This document shows, piece after piece, positions 1 through 9,067 of a stretch of 64,000 nucleotides of DNA. How positions within the stretch are numbered: the stretch's first letter is position 1; the number at the start of each line of letters is the position of its first letter. A program made the translations under genes and the position numbers. Origin of the DNA: a bacterium (GTDB lineage: Bacteria > Bacteroidota > Ignavibacteria > Kapaibacteriales > UBA2268). A model generated the notes under the pieces. It searched no databases, was not told where the DNA came from, and saw only the letters and a program-made list of their open reading frames with translations. The stretch spans positions 1 to 64,000 of the forward strand of contig JANJTB010000018.1 of assembly GCA_024711295.1 (NCBI GenBank), given 5' to 3'.

Positions 1-105
1 GAACAATATAAGGAAATTATTGAAATATTAAAAAGCAATAATGATTCACTAATGAAGAATACAATCGAAGAATTATTAAGAAAATATCCAGAAGTAGCTA
101 AGTAA
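1..105 (+). CDS. 3' end of an unidentified gene (partial)
   Basis: The first 34 codons in frame 1 are open from the window edge and stop at TAA 103-105. They encode a Lys/Glu-rich helical tail ending in RKYPEVAK. The start lies outside the window, so no function can be given. The next item is an Rhs-core fragment, so this could be the end of a cargo or immunity gene tied to an Rhs locus, but that is only context. Confidence 0.5.
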   Translation, partial: EQYKEIIEILKSNNDSLMKNTIEELLRKYPEVAK

Positions 106-121
106 TTAATTAGAAGATTAA

Positions 122-400
122 ATACATGATATGAAAAAATACGACTACAAACCCTTTGGCGAGCTATACTGGTCGAGTGATGGCTCTCACTTACGTGAAG
201 GATTGGAGGGCAGTATTTTAGACCCCGAGTCCGAACTTCAAATGATGGGCTTCCGTATGTACGATACCGAAACCGGCCGCTTCACCGCTCCCGACCTTCT
301 CTGGGCTGCCTTTCCGTCGCATACACCCTACCACTATGCGTATAACTCCCCATTGATATGGAGTGACCCAAGCGGCTTAGCACCGGAGAAAGATGCTTAA
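122..400 (+). pseudogene. Rhs/YD-repeat core C-terminal fragment
   Basis: The frame is open from codon 122 after an upstream stop; its first ATG is at 131. It encodes the hallmark C-terminal part of an RHS-associated core domain: YKPFGELYW, then YDTETGRF, then PDLL, then YAYNSPL and SDPSGL. Full Rhs proteins are more than 1000 residues and this piece is under 95, so the N-terminal shell and YD repeats are missing. It stops a few residues after the DPSGL boundary where a toxin domain normally begins, so no toxin tip is present. I read it as debris of an Rhs gene, not an independent gene. A similar fragment lies at 971-1069. Confidence 0.75.
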
Positions 401-465
401 TAAAATTTTTCGTTAACTTAGTTGTCAATTACATTAAAGTTATTAACTATATTTAAGGAAAAACT

Positions 466-681
466 ATGGTAATAGATGTTGAAAAAAACGATTTGATTCT
501 TTTAATTAAAGATACTATTCGAGAAACCATCAAAGAAGAAATACTTAGTTTGTATCTTTCATTAGTTCCGAAAGTTAGAAATGAAGAATATGATGATATC
601 AGAACAAACAGCTTTTCAAAAAGTGATGCTGAATATTTGGATATCACTGATTGGGTGAAGAATGAAAGTTTTAATAAGTAA
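466..681 (+). CDS. putative antitoxin of a RelE-type pair
   Basis: A 71-residue acidic, helical protein with no recognised DNA-binding motif. Its stop lies 20 bases inside the following RelE-like toxin gene, the usual antitoxin-first arrangement with translational coupling. An AAGGAAA ribosome binding site lies about 6 bases before the ATG. The antitoxin role is inferred from position and size; the sequence itself is not diagnostic. The pair sits between two Rhs-core fragments, so it may have arrived as cargo within a degrading Rhs locus. Confidence 0.6.
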   Translation: MVIDVEKNDLILLIKDTIRETIKEEILSLYLSLVPKVRNEEYDDIRTNSFSKSDAEYLDITDWVKNESFNK

Positions 682-931
682 AAAAGCTTTCAAATTTATA
701 AATAGTTTAAATGATCCATATCTAAAATTTATTCATTCAAAAATTCAATTCCTCATAAATAGTCTTGAGCATTCTGACATTTCTGCACTTAGTAATATTG
801 ATATAAAAGTTCTTCATGGTGAATTAAATGGCTTTTACCGAATAAGGTTTGGTAAATTTCGATTGATTTGTAGTATTAGCTTGAATAATCTTACAATTGA
901 AACAATTGATTTTAGAGGAAATATCTATTGA
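662..931 (+). CDS. RelE/ParE-superfamily toxin
   Basis: An 89-residue protein with the RelE/ParE fold signature: N-terminal beta strand and helices, then the central pattern KVLHGELNGFYRIRFGKFRLI, equivalent to the family's L-x-G-x-x-G-x-x-R-x-R-x-G-x-x-R-x-x-Y core, and a C-terminal strand. Family members are mRNA interferases or gyrase poisons; which one cannot be told here. The gene overlaps its putative antitoxin by 20 bases. Length is normal and the frame intact, so it looks functional. Confidence 0.8.
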   Translation: MKVLISKKAFKFINSLNDPYLKFIHSKIQFLINSLEHSDISALSNIDIKVLHGELNGFYRIRFGKFRLICSISLNNLTIETIDFRGNIY

Positions 932-970
932 GATATCAAATAATTTAATATTTGCACTATCCTAGAAAAT

Positions 971-1069
971 TTTTATGGCAGTATTTTCGACCCCGAATCC
1001 GAATTACAAATGAAAGGCGTTAGAATGTTCGACACAGAAACAAGCAGATTTACGACAGTATTATACTGA
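971..1069 (+). pseudogene. second Rhs-core fragment (remnant)
   Basis: Frame 971-1069 encodes GSIFDPESELQMKGVRMF followed by DTETSRF and stops at TGA 1067-1069. This nearly repeats the GSILDPESELQMMGFRMYDTETGRF stretch of the fragment at 122-400, so the TA pair at 466-931 is flanked by two partial copies of the same Rhs-core segment. It has no start codon and lacks the rest of the core. It may result from tandem Rhs C-terminal duplication followed by decay, or from insertion of the TA pair. Confidence 0.7.
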
Positions 1070-1125
1070 TAATACTAATTATCTGATTTGTCAGATACTA
1101 ATTTATTAATTTAACGGGAGCAAAT

Positions 1126-1914
1126 ATGAGATTACACAATAAAGTTATACTTATAACAGGTGCGGCAAGAGGTATAGGTAAAGCTGCTGCTGAATTATTA
1201 CACTCCGAAGGTGCGTTTGTTATAATATCTGATATAAATGATACAGAAGGCGTTAAGCTTACTGAAAAGTTAGGTGAGAATGCCCGGTATTTGCACCTTG
1301 ATGTGGGCTTAGAATCAGACTGGCAAAGTGCTTATGAATATATTTCCCGCAATTACGGCAAATTAGATGTTTTGGTAAATAATGCAGGTATCACAGGATT
1401 TCTCGAATCGACAGGCCCGTGGGATGCAGAGAACTGCGATTTAGATTCTTGGAACGAGGTATTCAGAGTTAATACCACAGGTGTAATGCTGGGTTGCAAA
1501 TATGCTATTAAACTGATGAAAGATGGTGGGGGAAGTATTGTTAATATATCGTCGAGGAGCGGTATGGTAGGTATATCCGGAGCCGTTGCTTATGCTGCCA
1601 GCAAAGCAGCAGTGAGGAATCACACCAAAAGTGTTGCTCTATATTGCGCAGAGAGAAATTACAAAATCAGGTGCAATAGTATCCACCCCGCAGCAATTAT
1701 GACTCCTATGTGGGATGCTATGCTCGGACATGGTGAGCAAAGGGAGAAAATTATCAAAGATATTGAATCAGGAATACCTTTAGGGCATTTTGGCGAGCCG
1801 CTTGATGTTGCTTACGGGATTTTATATTTAGCCGGTGATGAAAGTAAGTATGTTACCGGTATAGAGCTTACCATTGATGGTGGTATTTTGGCAGGTAGTA
1901 CCAACAAACAATAG
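1126..1914 (+). CDS. SDR-family NAD(P)-dependent oxidoreductase
   Basis: A 262-residue classical short-chain dehydrogenase. The cofactor motif TGAARGIG is at residues 11-18 and NNAG at 85-88. The catalytic tetrad is complete: N116, S143, Y156, K160 (YAASK). Asp36 at the end of the second strand favours NAD(H) over NADP(H). The tail VTGIELTIDGG is typical of the 3-hydroxysteroid/cyclopentanol dehydrogenase-like branch; the substrate cannot be assigned. A GGGAG ribosome binding site lies about 7 bases before the ATG. It is followed in the same direction by an outer-membrane protein gene 130 bases on, with no clear functional link. Confidence 0.9.
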   Translation: MRLHNKVILITGAARGIGKAAAELLHSEGAFVIISDINDTEGVKLTEKLGENARYLHLDVGLESDWQSAYEYISRNYGKLDVLVNNAGITGFLESTGPWDAENCDLDSWNEVFRVNTTGVMLGCKYAIKLMKDGGGSIVNISSRSGMVGISGAVAYAASKAAVRNHTKSVALYCAERNYKIRCNSIHPAAIMTPMWDAMLGHGEQREKIIKDIESGIPLGHFGEPLDVAYGILYLAGDESKYVTGIELTIDGGILAGSTNKQ

Positions 1915-2046
1915 CATAAAGTATTATTGCTTGATATCTATGCAAGTCATAAGTTATATTAAATTATTTTGGGAAAAGGAATTAATTTTATATTTTTGAA
2001 TTAATTGAAATCTTTTTTTATTTTTAATCTTAAACGGATTAGTATA

Positions 2047-3273
2047 ATGATGACATGTTACAGATGGACTTTGGTAATATTATTATTGGCGAATAGCCTA
2101 TATTCTCAGGATAAATGGGGCTATACTGTTTATGGGTATGTCAAAACAGATGTTATGATGGACACCCGTCAAACGGTCAGTGCACGCGAAGGTCATGTGT
2201 TATTGTACCCCAAAAAGAAGTTATTAACAGAAGAAATTAATTCACCAACTCTTGTAGATGCAAATGATGGGCTAAATTTTAACATTTTGTCTATTCAATC
2301 AAGATTTGGCTACAAGATTACAGCACCTGAGTTCCTGGGTGCAAAATCGACAGGTGTGCTCGAAGGTGAATATTTCGGGTCAACTAATACTGATGTAGGC
2401 AGCGTTAGGTTGCGACACGGCTTTCTTAATCTTGACTGGGGGCATCACAAACTGCTTATTGGGCAGTTTTGGCATCCACTGTTTATAGATGAAACCTATG
2501 CTAGGGTAATTTCTTTCAATACAGGGATTCCCTTTGTTGCCTTTGGCCGAAATCCTCAGGTAAAATACACTTTTCAGCAAGATGAACTGAGATTACATTT
2601 ATCGGCAGTAACAGAAAGGGACTTCCCCAGTACCGGACCTGACGGTGAGTCATCGTACTACATACGAAATGCCGGTTTGCCAATGATAAATTTTGGTGCA
2701 ATTTATAATGATAAAAATATATATCTGGCAGCAAATGCTTGTTACAAAGAGCTTAAGCCACGACTTGCCACCGAAAAGAATTATATCGAAACCACCAAAT
2801 CGCGTGGTATTATAGCAAATGCCCTTGCCAGATACAAAACAGATGATTTTTATGTTACAGCTTCTGCACTTTGGGGTCAAAATACTTATGATCTGCTTAT
2901 GATAGGCGGCTATGCTGTCAGTGCCATTGATTCTGTCAGTGGTGTATGGACTTATACTCCGGTTGATGTAAGTGCCTTGTGGCTAGATGCAGAGTATGGG
3001 AAAGATCTTTTGCTTGGTATATTTTTGGGATATTCAAAGAATCACGGTGCAGAATCTGAAGTCGTCGGCAAATACTTCTCGAGGGGTGACGATATTGATT
3101 ATATCTATCGCATATCTCCAAGAATTGTATATAATCAGGGCAAGACGCAGTTTGGGGCTGAATTTGAATATACTTCTGCGGCTTACGGTACAAAGGATAA
3201 ATCCGGAGTTGTCAATGCTGATTACGAAGTGGCAAATCTAAGAATTGTTCTGTCTGCTTCGATATTTTTCTGA
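2047..3273 (+). CDS. outer-membrane beta-barrel (porin-like) protein
   Basis: I place the start at ATG 2047, giving about 408 residues beginning MMTCYRWTLVILLLANSLYS, a Sec signal peptide. An in-frame TTG at 2005 would add an unlikely prefix. The mature part alternates short polar and aromatic strands (YTVYGYVKTDVMMD; HKLLIGQFWHPLF) and ends in Phe, the usual Bam recognition residue of outer-membrane barrels. It resembles DcaP-type or phosphate-selective porin-like proteins in general character, but I do not recognise a specific family. Cargo is unknown. It faces the convergent polysaccharide operon, with only 7 bases between the stops. Confidence 0.75.
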   Translation: MMTCYRWTLVILLLANSLYSQDKWGYTVYGYVKTDVMMDTRQTVSAREGHVLLYPKKKLLTEEINSPTLVDANDGLNFNILSIQSRFGYKITAPEFLGAKSTGVLEGEYFGSTNTDVGSVRLRHGFLNLDWGHHKLLIGQFWHPLFIDETYARVISFNTGIPFVAFGRNPQVKYTFQQDELRLHLSAVTERDFPSTGPDGESSYYIRNAGLPMINFGAIYNDKNIYLAANACYKELKPRLATEKNYIETTKSRGIIANALARYKTDDFYVTASALWGQNTYDLLMIGGYAVSAIDSVSGVWTYTPVDVSALWLDAEYGKDLLLGIFLGYSKNHGAESEVVGKYFSRGDDIDYIYRISPRIVYNQGKTQFGAEFEYTSAAYGTKDKSGVVNADYEVANLRIVLSASIFF

Positions 3274-3280
3274 TAAAATA

Positions 3281-5203
3281 CTATTTTGTGCTCAGGTATT
3301 TGATAATTATCTCGAAATCCAGTGATACGCTGTAGTTTTTGAGATAATATTCATTTATCTCGTTAATTGATTTATCCGGTAACGGCTTAATAGACGACAA
3401 ATCCGCAAGTGAAAGTAATCCCGGTTTGATACCCTCGTATCTTGCTTTGTCCTGTTTTACTCCTACAAATGTATTCTTACCCGAGAGTATTTTCGCAAGC
3501 GACCTAAAGCTGAATTTCTTCCTAAGCATTATCAGGGGGAGAATACCTGCAATAAGCATAAATGCAAGTGAGAAATCAAATACCCGTTTGATTATCCTGT
3601 AACGGAGTATGTTGATATTATATCTTGGCAGCATACTGCTTGTAAAAGTAATATTGTTGATTAGCTGAGACGCTACAAAATCCTCGTATCTGTGAGCTAA
3701 ATGGAATTTTGTGTTCCTAACAGAATTTCCCGACAAAATTTGCATGACCTTTTCGCTGCTCATTTCGGGGTCGGTGATAATAATATTGTTTATCTTGTTT
3801 TCACGAATAATTGAGTCCAGATGTCTCAATTTCCCCAACCAGTTAACGTCGGATTCACTATCCGAAGATTCTTCGCTGATATAACCGATAAGATTAATAT
3901 CCAGGGGATTCCCGGCTCTAAAATCATCAAGCATCTGAGAGAACGAGGACGGTCCGCCAAGGAATGCTGCCCTTACCTGCTGTGGTAATCCTGTTCTTAA
4001 AAATGAGTTGAGAAATATTCTGAACCCTGATGATATAAGAATAGAAACCGCAATTGTAGATAGTAGCGTACCGCGGCTGAAACGATATTCCGTAAAGAAG
4101 TAAGTAAGTGTAGAAAGTATCAAAAAGCTGAGAGTGTATCCAAAAACAGTATTTGTTATCGAGCCGGAGCTTTCGAAATATTCGCCCGCAAGTATCATAC
4201 TGATTATCAATACAAAGGAAGGGACTATAAATACAATAGGATAGGCATAATCCGGAAATCCCGTAAAATCACCGAATACTATGTATGTACCTATAAAAAG
4301 ACTGATAATGAGTGCTGCAACATCAAATGTTATAAGCATTAAATCCCGCTTATACTTGGATAAATATGCGAATAATGAACGAATTTTGATACCTGCTTTC
4401 ATAAATTGCAAGAATAATCCCGAGCCGGAGTAATGCTTGCGTATGAATATTTCCATAGCATCATAAAAATGCCGGATATCATTTTGGCTGCTTCTTTTCG
4501 AGCTCTCTCCCTTGTAGTGAATAATTGATGTAGTATGCACATAGGCATTTTTATAACCTGAATTATGTACTCTGTAGCATAGGTCGAGGTCTTCGCCATA
4601 CATGAAAAAATCTGAATCAAAACCGCCTACCGAGCGAATAATCTCTGCCTTAGAAAACATAAAGCAACCGCTTACCGCCTCGGTATAATATGTTTCGTCA
4701 ACAGGCATAAATGTCTGATTGTATTTTCCGAATATTTTAGACTTGGGGAATAATGCCTGAAGCCCGAACAACTTGCTGAATGACGCAAATGGAGTTGGGA
4801 AACCTCTTCGGCACGAGCTTTGAAAAGTGCCGTCCGCATTAAGCACCTTGCATATTGAAATACCCACTTCTGAGTGATTTTCCATATAGTCGTGCATTAC
4901 TTCGAGGGTATTCTCCTGCAAAATAGTATCAGGATTTAGTATCAGCAGGTATTTGCCACCAGCTTCGGCGATGCCGGCATTATTGGCTTTTCCGAATCCG
5001 ATATTTTCGCTCAGGGAGATAAATTTAACTACTGGGAATTTTGGCTTCAGGTAATCTACCGAATTATCCTGCGAATTATTATCAACGACAATTATCTCAA
5101 CACTGAGGTTTCTTTTTGCATCAATTATCGAGCGAAGACACTTGTAAAGGTAGTCCCGCACATTATAATTAACAATAATAATTGATATATCATATTGATG
5201 CAT
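3281..5203 (-). CDS. GT2 glycosyltransferase fused to a degenerate polyprenyl sugar-phosphate transferase
   Basis: 640 residues in three parts. Residues 1-260 are a rhamnosyltransferase-like GT2 domain: IIIVNYNVRDYL at the start, VDNNSQDNS, LILNPDT, then GGFDSDFFMYGEDLDLCYR with the catalytic ED. Residues about 285-395 form four membrane helices. Residues 400-640 follow the plan of WcaJ/PglC-type transferases (CoA-binding-like fold, KRVFDFSLAFML helix, IKPGLL, EYYLKNYSVSLDFEI). The KFRSM and LDEIPQ catalytic segments present in the neighbour at 5962-7446 are missing. The GT2 part is probably active and the second half structural. It is last in the operon, 15 bases after the Dpm1-like gene. 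Confidence 0.85.
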   Translation of the reverse strand: MHQYDISIIIVNYNVRDYLYKCLRSIIDAKRNLSVEIIVVDNNSQDNSVDYLKPKFPVVKFISLSENIGFGKANNAGIAEAGGKYLLILNPDTILQENTLEVMHDYMENHSEVGISICKVLNADGTFQSSCRRGFPTPFASFSKLFGLQALFPKSKIFGKYNQTFMPVDETYYTEAVSGCFMFSKAEIIRSVGGFDSDFFMYGEDLDLCYRVHNSGYKNAYVHTTSIIHYKGESSKRSSQNDIRHFYDAMEIFIRKHYSGSGLFLQFMKAGIKIRSLFAYLSKYKRDLMLITFDVAALIISLFIGTYIVFGDFTGFPDYAYPIVFIVPSFVLIISMILAGEYFESSGSITNTVFGYTLSFLILSTLTYFFTEYRFSRGTLLSTIAVSILISSGFRIFLNSFLRTGLPQQVRAAFLGGPSSFSQMLDDFRAGNPLDINLIGYISEESSDSESDVNWLGKLRHLDSIIRENKINNIIITDPEMSSEKVMQILSGNSVRNTKFHLAHRYEDFVASQLINNITFTSSMLPRYNINILRYRIIKRVFDFSLAFMLIAGILPLIMLRKKFSFRSLAKILSGKNTFVGVKQDKARYEGIKPGLLSLADLSSIKPLPDKSINEINEYYLKNYSVSLDFEIIIKYLSTK

Positions 5204-5218
5204 TCTATTTTGCCGGTA

Positions 5219-5941
5219 TTATTTCTTTTTGTTCTTAAAAGAACCTTTGAAAATCTTCAGTTTCCAAACCAAAAAAATTGCTTCATAGATAATACTTTTA
5301 TTCATTTTCGAAACGCCGGAGCGTCTGTCAACGAAAATTATAGGAATTTCCTTAATTCTGGCACCGTTAACCCACATTCTGAAATTCATTTCAATCTGGA
5401 ATCCATAGCCGTTGGTTTTTACAGATCTTAAGTCTATTTCACTTAGCTTCGAGGCTCTGAAGCATTTAAAACCTCCGGTAGCATCCATCAGCGGCATTCC
5501 TGTAATTACGCGTGTGTACATATTTGCACCATAGCTGAGTATAAGTCTGCTCAGGGGCCAGTTAATCACATTAACACCTTTGATGTATCTTGAACCGATA
5601 ACCAGGTCGTTGGTTTCGAGCTCTTTAAGCAGGTTAGGAAGTTCGTTGGGGTCGTGCGAAAAGTCGGCATCCATTTCAAAAATTGCTTCGAATCCTTTGT
5701 CGAGTGCATATCTGAAGCCATCACAATAAGCAGTTCCCAATCCCATTTTTCCTGGGCGTTCGATAAGGTGTATTCTGCTGTCGATTGCCATCATTTTTTT
5801 TACGGCAGCGGCAGTACCATCAGGAGAATTATCATCAACAATCAGAATATTCAAGCCATCAATTTTGCTGAGAACCTCATTGATGATTTGCTCTATATTT
5901 TCAATTTCGTTGTATGTAGGGATTACTACAATTGATTTCAT
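5219..5941 (-). CDS. polyprenol-phosphate mannosyltransferase (Dpm1-like GT2)
   Basis: 240 residues of GT2 fold. It starts VVIPTYNEIENIEQII, has the nucleotide-sugar motif VDDNSPDGT (about residues 35-43), a DAD metal site in EMDADFSHDPNELP (about 90), and SRYIKG and DATGGFKCF, all typical of dolichyl/polyprenyl-phosphate mannose synthases. There is no C-terminal membrane segment, so it is the soluble Dpm1 form, not the GtrB form. It likely makes a polyprenyl-phosphate hexose donor for surface glycan or protein glycosylation. It sits between the sugar-phosphate transferase and the GT2 fusion, 20 and 15 bases away. Confidence 0.9.
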   Translation of the reverse strand: MKSIVVIPTYNEIENIEQIINEVLSKIDGLNILIVDDNSPDGTAAAVKKMMAIDSRIHLIERPGKMGLGTAYCDGFRYALDKGFEAIFEMDADFSHDPNELPNLLKELETNDLVIGSRYIKGVNVINWPLSRLILSYGANMYTRVITGMPLMDATGGFKCFRASKLSEIDLRSVKTNGYGFQIEMNFRMWVNGARIKEIPIIFVDRRSGVSKMNKSIIYEAIFLVWKLKIFKGSFKNKKK

Positions 5942-5961
5942 ATTAATTCCTGATTTATGTA

Positions 5962-7446
5962 TTATGCTTGACCATGCCCGGTAATTACAAGGTAAACTGT
6001 ACGTATAACAATTTCGACATCAAGACGAAGACTCATATTCTCGATGTAATAAAAATCACCCTTAATTCTGTATTTAATTTCGTCGAGCGACAAAGTATAG
6101 CTTGATGATTGTACTTGCCACCATCCTGTAATTCCCGGTCGCACTTTGAGACGTCTTTTGTAGTGTGGAATTGCACGTGAAAATTCTTCCACAAACTTGG
6201 GCTGCTCGGGACGTGGTCCCACAACGCTCATATCACCAAGTAAAACATTAACAAACTGGGGAATTTCGTCGAGATGCGTTTTTCGGATAAATTTTCCGAA
6301 CTTAGTTACACGCGGATCGTTAACTACAGTCCATTTCTGCTCTTTTACCTCGGGCTCGAAAGTCATTGACCTGAATTTGTAAATATTAAATACTCTTCCA
6401 TCTTTTCCGACACGTGGCTGAATGTAAAGAAAAGGTCCTTTTGAATCCAATTTTACGAAGATAGCAACCAAAATCCAAATTGGTAATCCTCCAAGCAGTA
6501 CCAGCAAGCTGAATGTGATATCGAATATTCTTTTCATAGCTTCCTGCCATGGCTTCATAAGTTGGGTACTGATATCTATCAATGGAATACCATATAGATT
6601 ATGAGTTTTTGCCTGTCCTGTGAATATATCATACAAATCCGGCTCTATCCTTACGCGTAAGTTTCTGTCGGAGCATACAGATACGACAGAAAGCAGTAAA
6701 TCGTGGTTGGTTTTGTCAGAGCATATTATCACTTCTTCGGGGTGAATAGTATCTATTAGGTGTTCGAGGTCGTCGAGATGTCCTAATACCTGATTATTAA
6801 AGTCGTGTACGGGATAATTGGTATCAAAAATATCATCTGACTCAATCAATACAATCCCCAAAGATTTAAATCCCCACGAAGGACTTTGCTCTGTTTTCAG
6901 ATAAAATTCAAATGCACGGCGGGCTGTTCCGACAATTAATACCGGAATTGTCAGCTTACGCGATGTTCTTAATTTCTTCTCAAAATTCCGTGCAGCCATC
7001 CTGCCGAAAAGAACAGATACAGACATCAGAAGAACATAAATAAAGTAGAGCTGTCGTGGCGATGAAGCGCTGTCGTATATTACCAGGAATATTATAAAGG
7101 CACACCCGATCAGAGTGACCTTGAGTACTGCCCATATTTCATCGAAAGGTGATCGCTCGTACCAATTTTTGTACATCCCCGAAAAAAAGAAAACATTGAG
7201 CCAGTAAAAAAGGAAAAGCATTGTGCCCATTGCTACTTCGACTAAGCCGGGCTTGACTATAACAGAATAAATGCCGCTCTCAAACCTTATGTAATAGTAT
7301 GTAAGATAGCTGAATATTACTGCTATCGAATCTACTATTACCTGAATGAGTATCTGTGAATGCCTCGACCGGAATATCGGCTTTTTTGTTGCCAAAGATT
7401 CGAGTCTTGATTGAGCTTCACTGAGAACTTTGCTGTTTATTACCAT
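5962..7446 (-). CDS. undecaprenyl-phosphate glycosylphosphotransferase (WcaJ-like)
   Basis: 494 residues with the full architecture of polyprenyl glycosylphosphotransferases. There are four N-terminal membrane helices (about 30-155), a CoA-binding-like domain (165-280), a re-entrant helix, and a C-terminal catalytic domain with YKFRSM, LDEIPQ, VVGPRPEQ and VRPGITGWWQV all intact. It would transfer a hexose-1-phosphate onto undecaprenyl phosphate, the priming step of exopolysaccharide or O-antigen repeat synthesis. It is the second gene of the minus-strand operon, 119 bases after the GT2 at 7566. The sugar donor cannot be read from sequence. Confidence 0.92.
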   Translation of the reverse strand: MVINSKVLSEAQSRLESLATKKPIFRSRHSQILIQVIVDSIAVIFSYLTYYYIRFESGIYSVIVKPGLVEVAMGTMLFLFYWLNVFFFSGMYKNWYERSPFDEIWAVLKVTLIGCAFIIFLVIYDSASSPRQLYFIYVLLMSVSVLFGRMAARNFEKKLRTSRKLTIPVLIVGTARRAFEFYLKTEQSPSWGFKSLGIVLIESDDIFDTNYPVHDFNNQVLGHLDDLEHLIDTIHPEEVIICSDKTNHDLLLSVVSVCSDRNLRVRIEPDLYDIFTGQAKTHNLYGIPLIDISTQLMKPWQEAMKRIFDITFSLLVLLGGLPIWILVAIFVKLDSKGPFLYIQPRVGKDGRVFNIYKFRSMTFEPEVKEQKWTVVNDPRVTKFGKFIRKTHLDEIPQFVNVLLGDMSVVGPRPEQPKFVEEFSRAIPHYKRRLKVRPGITGWWQVQSSSYTLSLDEIKYRIKGDFYYIENMSLRLDVEIVIRTVYLVITGHGQA

Positions 7447-7565
7447 TAATTATTTAAATACACTTTTAGATAAATTCAAAAATAAGATTTTTTTCTTTAT
7501 AAATAAACTATTGATATATTTATGTTTCCGTCAATTTGTTGTGTTCGGAATTAATGTAAATCATC

Positions 7566-8729
7566 TCAGGAATTAAAGCCTTCACGATTCCAAATAGCAT
7601 TCTGACGCTTTGACAAAAACCTGAACAATCCTAAAAGTGAGCTGTAATTCATCGAAACAAAAAATAAAAATATTCGCAACTTTGTGAATGGTATGTTTAA
7701 TTTTTCGAATATCCAACCTATGATTGCAAACCCATAAAGCATTATCTGTGGAATCACAAAGAGATAAAATATCATCATCGAATAATTGCTGAATATGGAT
7801 GTAACTCCAAGCAAGATAAGAAATATCGGCGACAGCCATCTGAAAATTTTGTGTGACCAGATGAAGAAAGCGGTCATACCGTAGTCATGAGCACTCAGCA
7901 ATTTCTTGTGATAGGAAACGGTAGCCCATCCTCCGGCAACAGCACGGACTCGTCTGTGAAATTCATTGCTGAGACTTTTTGGTCTTACTTCGTAAGCTTT
8001 GGCATCTTTGGCAAAAAGCAGGCGATTTTTACTCTCCAGCACACAGTAAATGTTATGTAAGTCATCACATACCAGATTATTGGGAATATTTCTGAACAGA
8101 TCTTTTCTTATTCCGTAAAAATACCCTAGTGAGTTTACGTTAGAGCCGATTTCACCTTCGAGAATTCTTATTTTTTCTTCGTATCTGTGGTAAACAGAAT
8201 CACCCTGACTGCCTGCATTCTCGGTTTTTCCGTCACCCACAACTGTCTGTGATGCTATTACTCCACCAACTTTCGGGTTAGCAAAGTAAACAACGAGGTT
8301 TTTTATGGTATTGGTGTTTAGTCTTACATCTGCATCCATAAACAAAATAATGTCTGTCTGTGCCGAAGGTACTATATTATTAAGCAGGTTATTCTTTCCG
8401 CCTCTGGATACTTTAATCAGTTTTACATTACTGTTGTTATAAGAGAAAGACTCGACGATTTCATTTGTTTTGTCCTCCGAGCCATCCGAGCCGACGATGA
8501 TATTCAGTTTATCTTTGGGATAATCGGAATTCAGCACAGAATTCAATGCTCCAGCTATCAATTCCTCTTCGTTGTATGCTGCTATGATTACAGTTATTTC
8601 GGGATAATACTCTGCCGGTGGTACTATACGATGTGGTATCAGTTTCGACAAAAAAAGTAGTATTATAGGATAAAATATGTAAGAATAGATTGTCAGAAAT
8701 GCCAGTAATATTATTTCTGTACCGTTCAA
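7566..8729 (-). CDS. membrane GT2 glycosyltransferase (BcsA/HasA-like fold)
   Basis: 387 residues. One N-terminal membrane helix (about 8-32) precedes the GT2 domain: IIAAYNEEELIAGAL, VGSDGSEDKT, FMDADVRL (the DxD metal site) and RRVRAVAGGWATV in place of the processive QxxRW motif. At least three C-terminal membrane helices follow (about 290-387). This layout fits a membrane glycosyltransferase that extends a lipid-linked or exported glycan. It is the first gene of the minus-strand polysaccharide operon, transcribed divergently from the phage-like module starting at 9068. Confidence 0.88.
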   Translation of the reverse strand: MNGTEIILLAFLTIYSYIFYPIILLFLSKLIPHRIVPPAEYYPEITVIIAAYNEEELIAGALNSVLNSDYPKDKLNIIVGSDGSEDKTNEIVESFSYNNSNVKLIKVSRGGKNNLLNNIVPSAQTDIILFMDADVRLNTNTIKNLVVYFANPKVGGVIASQTVVGDGKTENAGSQGDSVYHRYEEKIRILEGEIGSNVNSLGYFYGIRKDLFRNIPNNLVCDDLHNIYCVLESKNRLLFAKDAKAYEVRPKSLSNEFHRRVRAVAGGWATVSYHKKLLSAHDYGMTAFFIWSHKIFRWLSPIFLILLGVTSIFSNYSMMIFYLFVIPQIMLYGFAIIGWIFEKLNIPFTKLRIFLFFVSMNYSSLLGLFRFLSKRQNAIWNREGFNS

Positions 8730-9067
8730 CTATTGCCCTGCTCTTTATTTATAATAGTAAGATTTTGATGAATATATTTAGTTAAATTTGATTTCTAAAT
8801 ATTACATAATGATTAATTAAAAGAATTATTGCATTTATCGGGCAATTTAAAGTACATAATTAAACGGGATAAATAATAATAATTTCATCACCACAACTAC
8901 CCGACGAGTATATTTAAATTATTAATATATATAGATATACATAATTTTATATAGTTTTAATATGATTTATAAATCCTTTTAAAATGATACAATTTATAAA
9001 ACATTCTGATACACTTACTTTCGCAACATAAAAATTGTTCTTTAAATTTTATAAGGGTACGAAACAG
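8730..9067. other. AT-rich divergent intergenic region
   Basis: 338 bases between the polysaccharide operon (leftward) and the Mu-like module (rightward). It is very AT-rich with runs of TTTAAT and ATATATA. An AAGGG ribosome binding site sits about 10 bases before ATG 9068. I looked for long direct or inverted repeats shared with the 3' edge of the phage-like module (15726-15799), which would mark attachment sites, and saw none. Promoters for both directions must lie here, but I could not identify a convincing TTG-N19-TAnnTTTG site. Confidence 0.5.
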
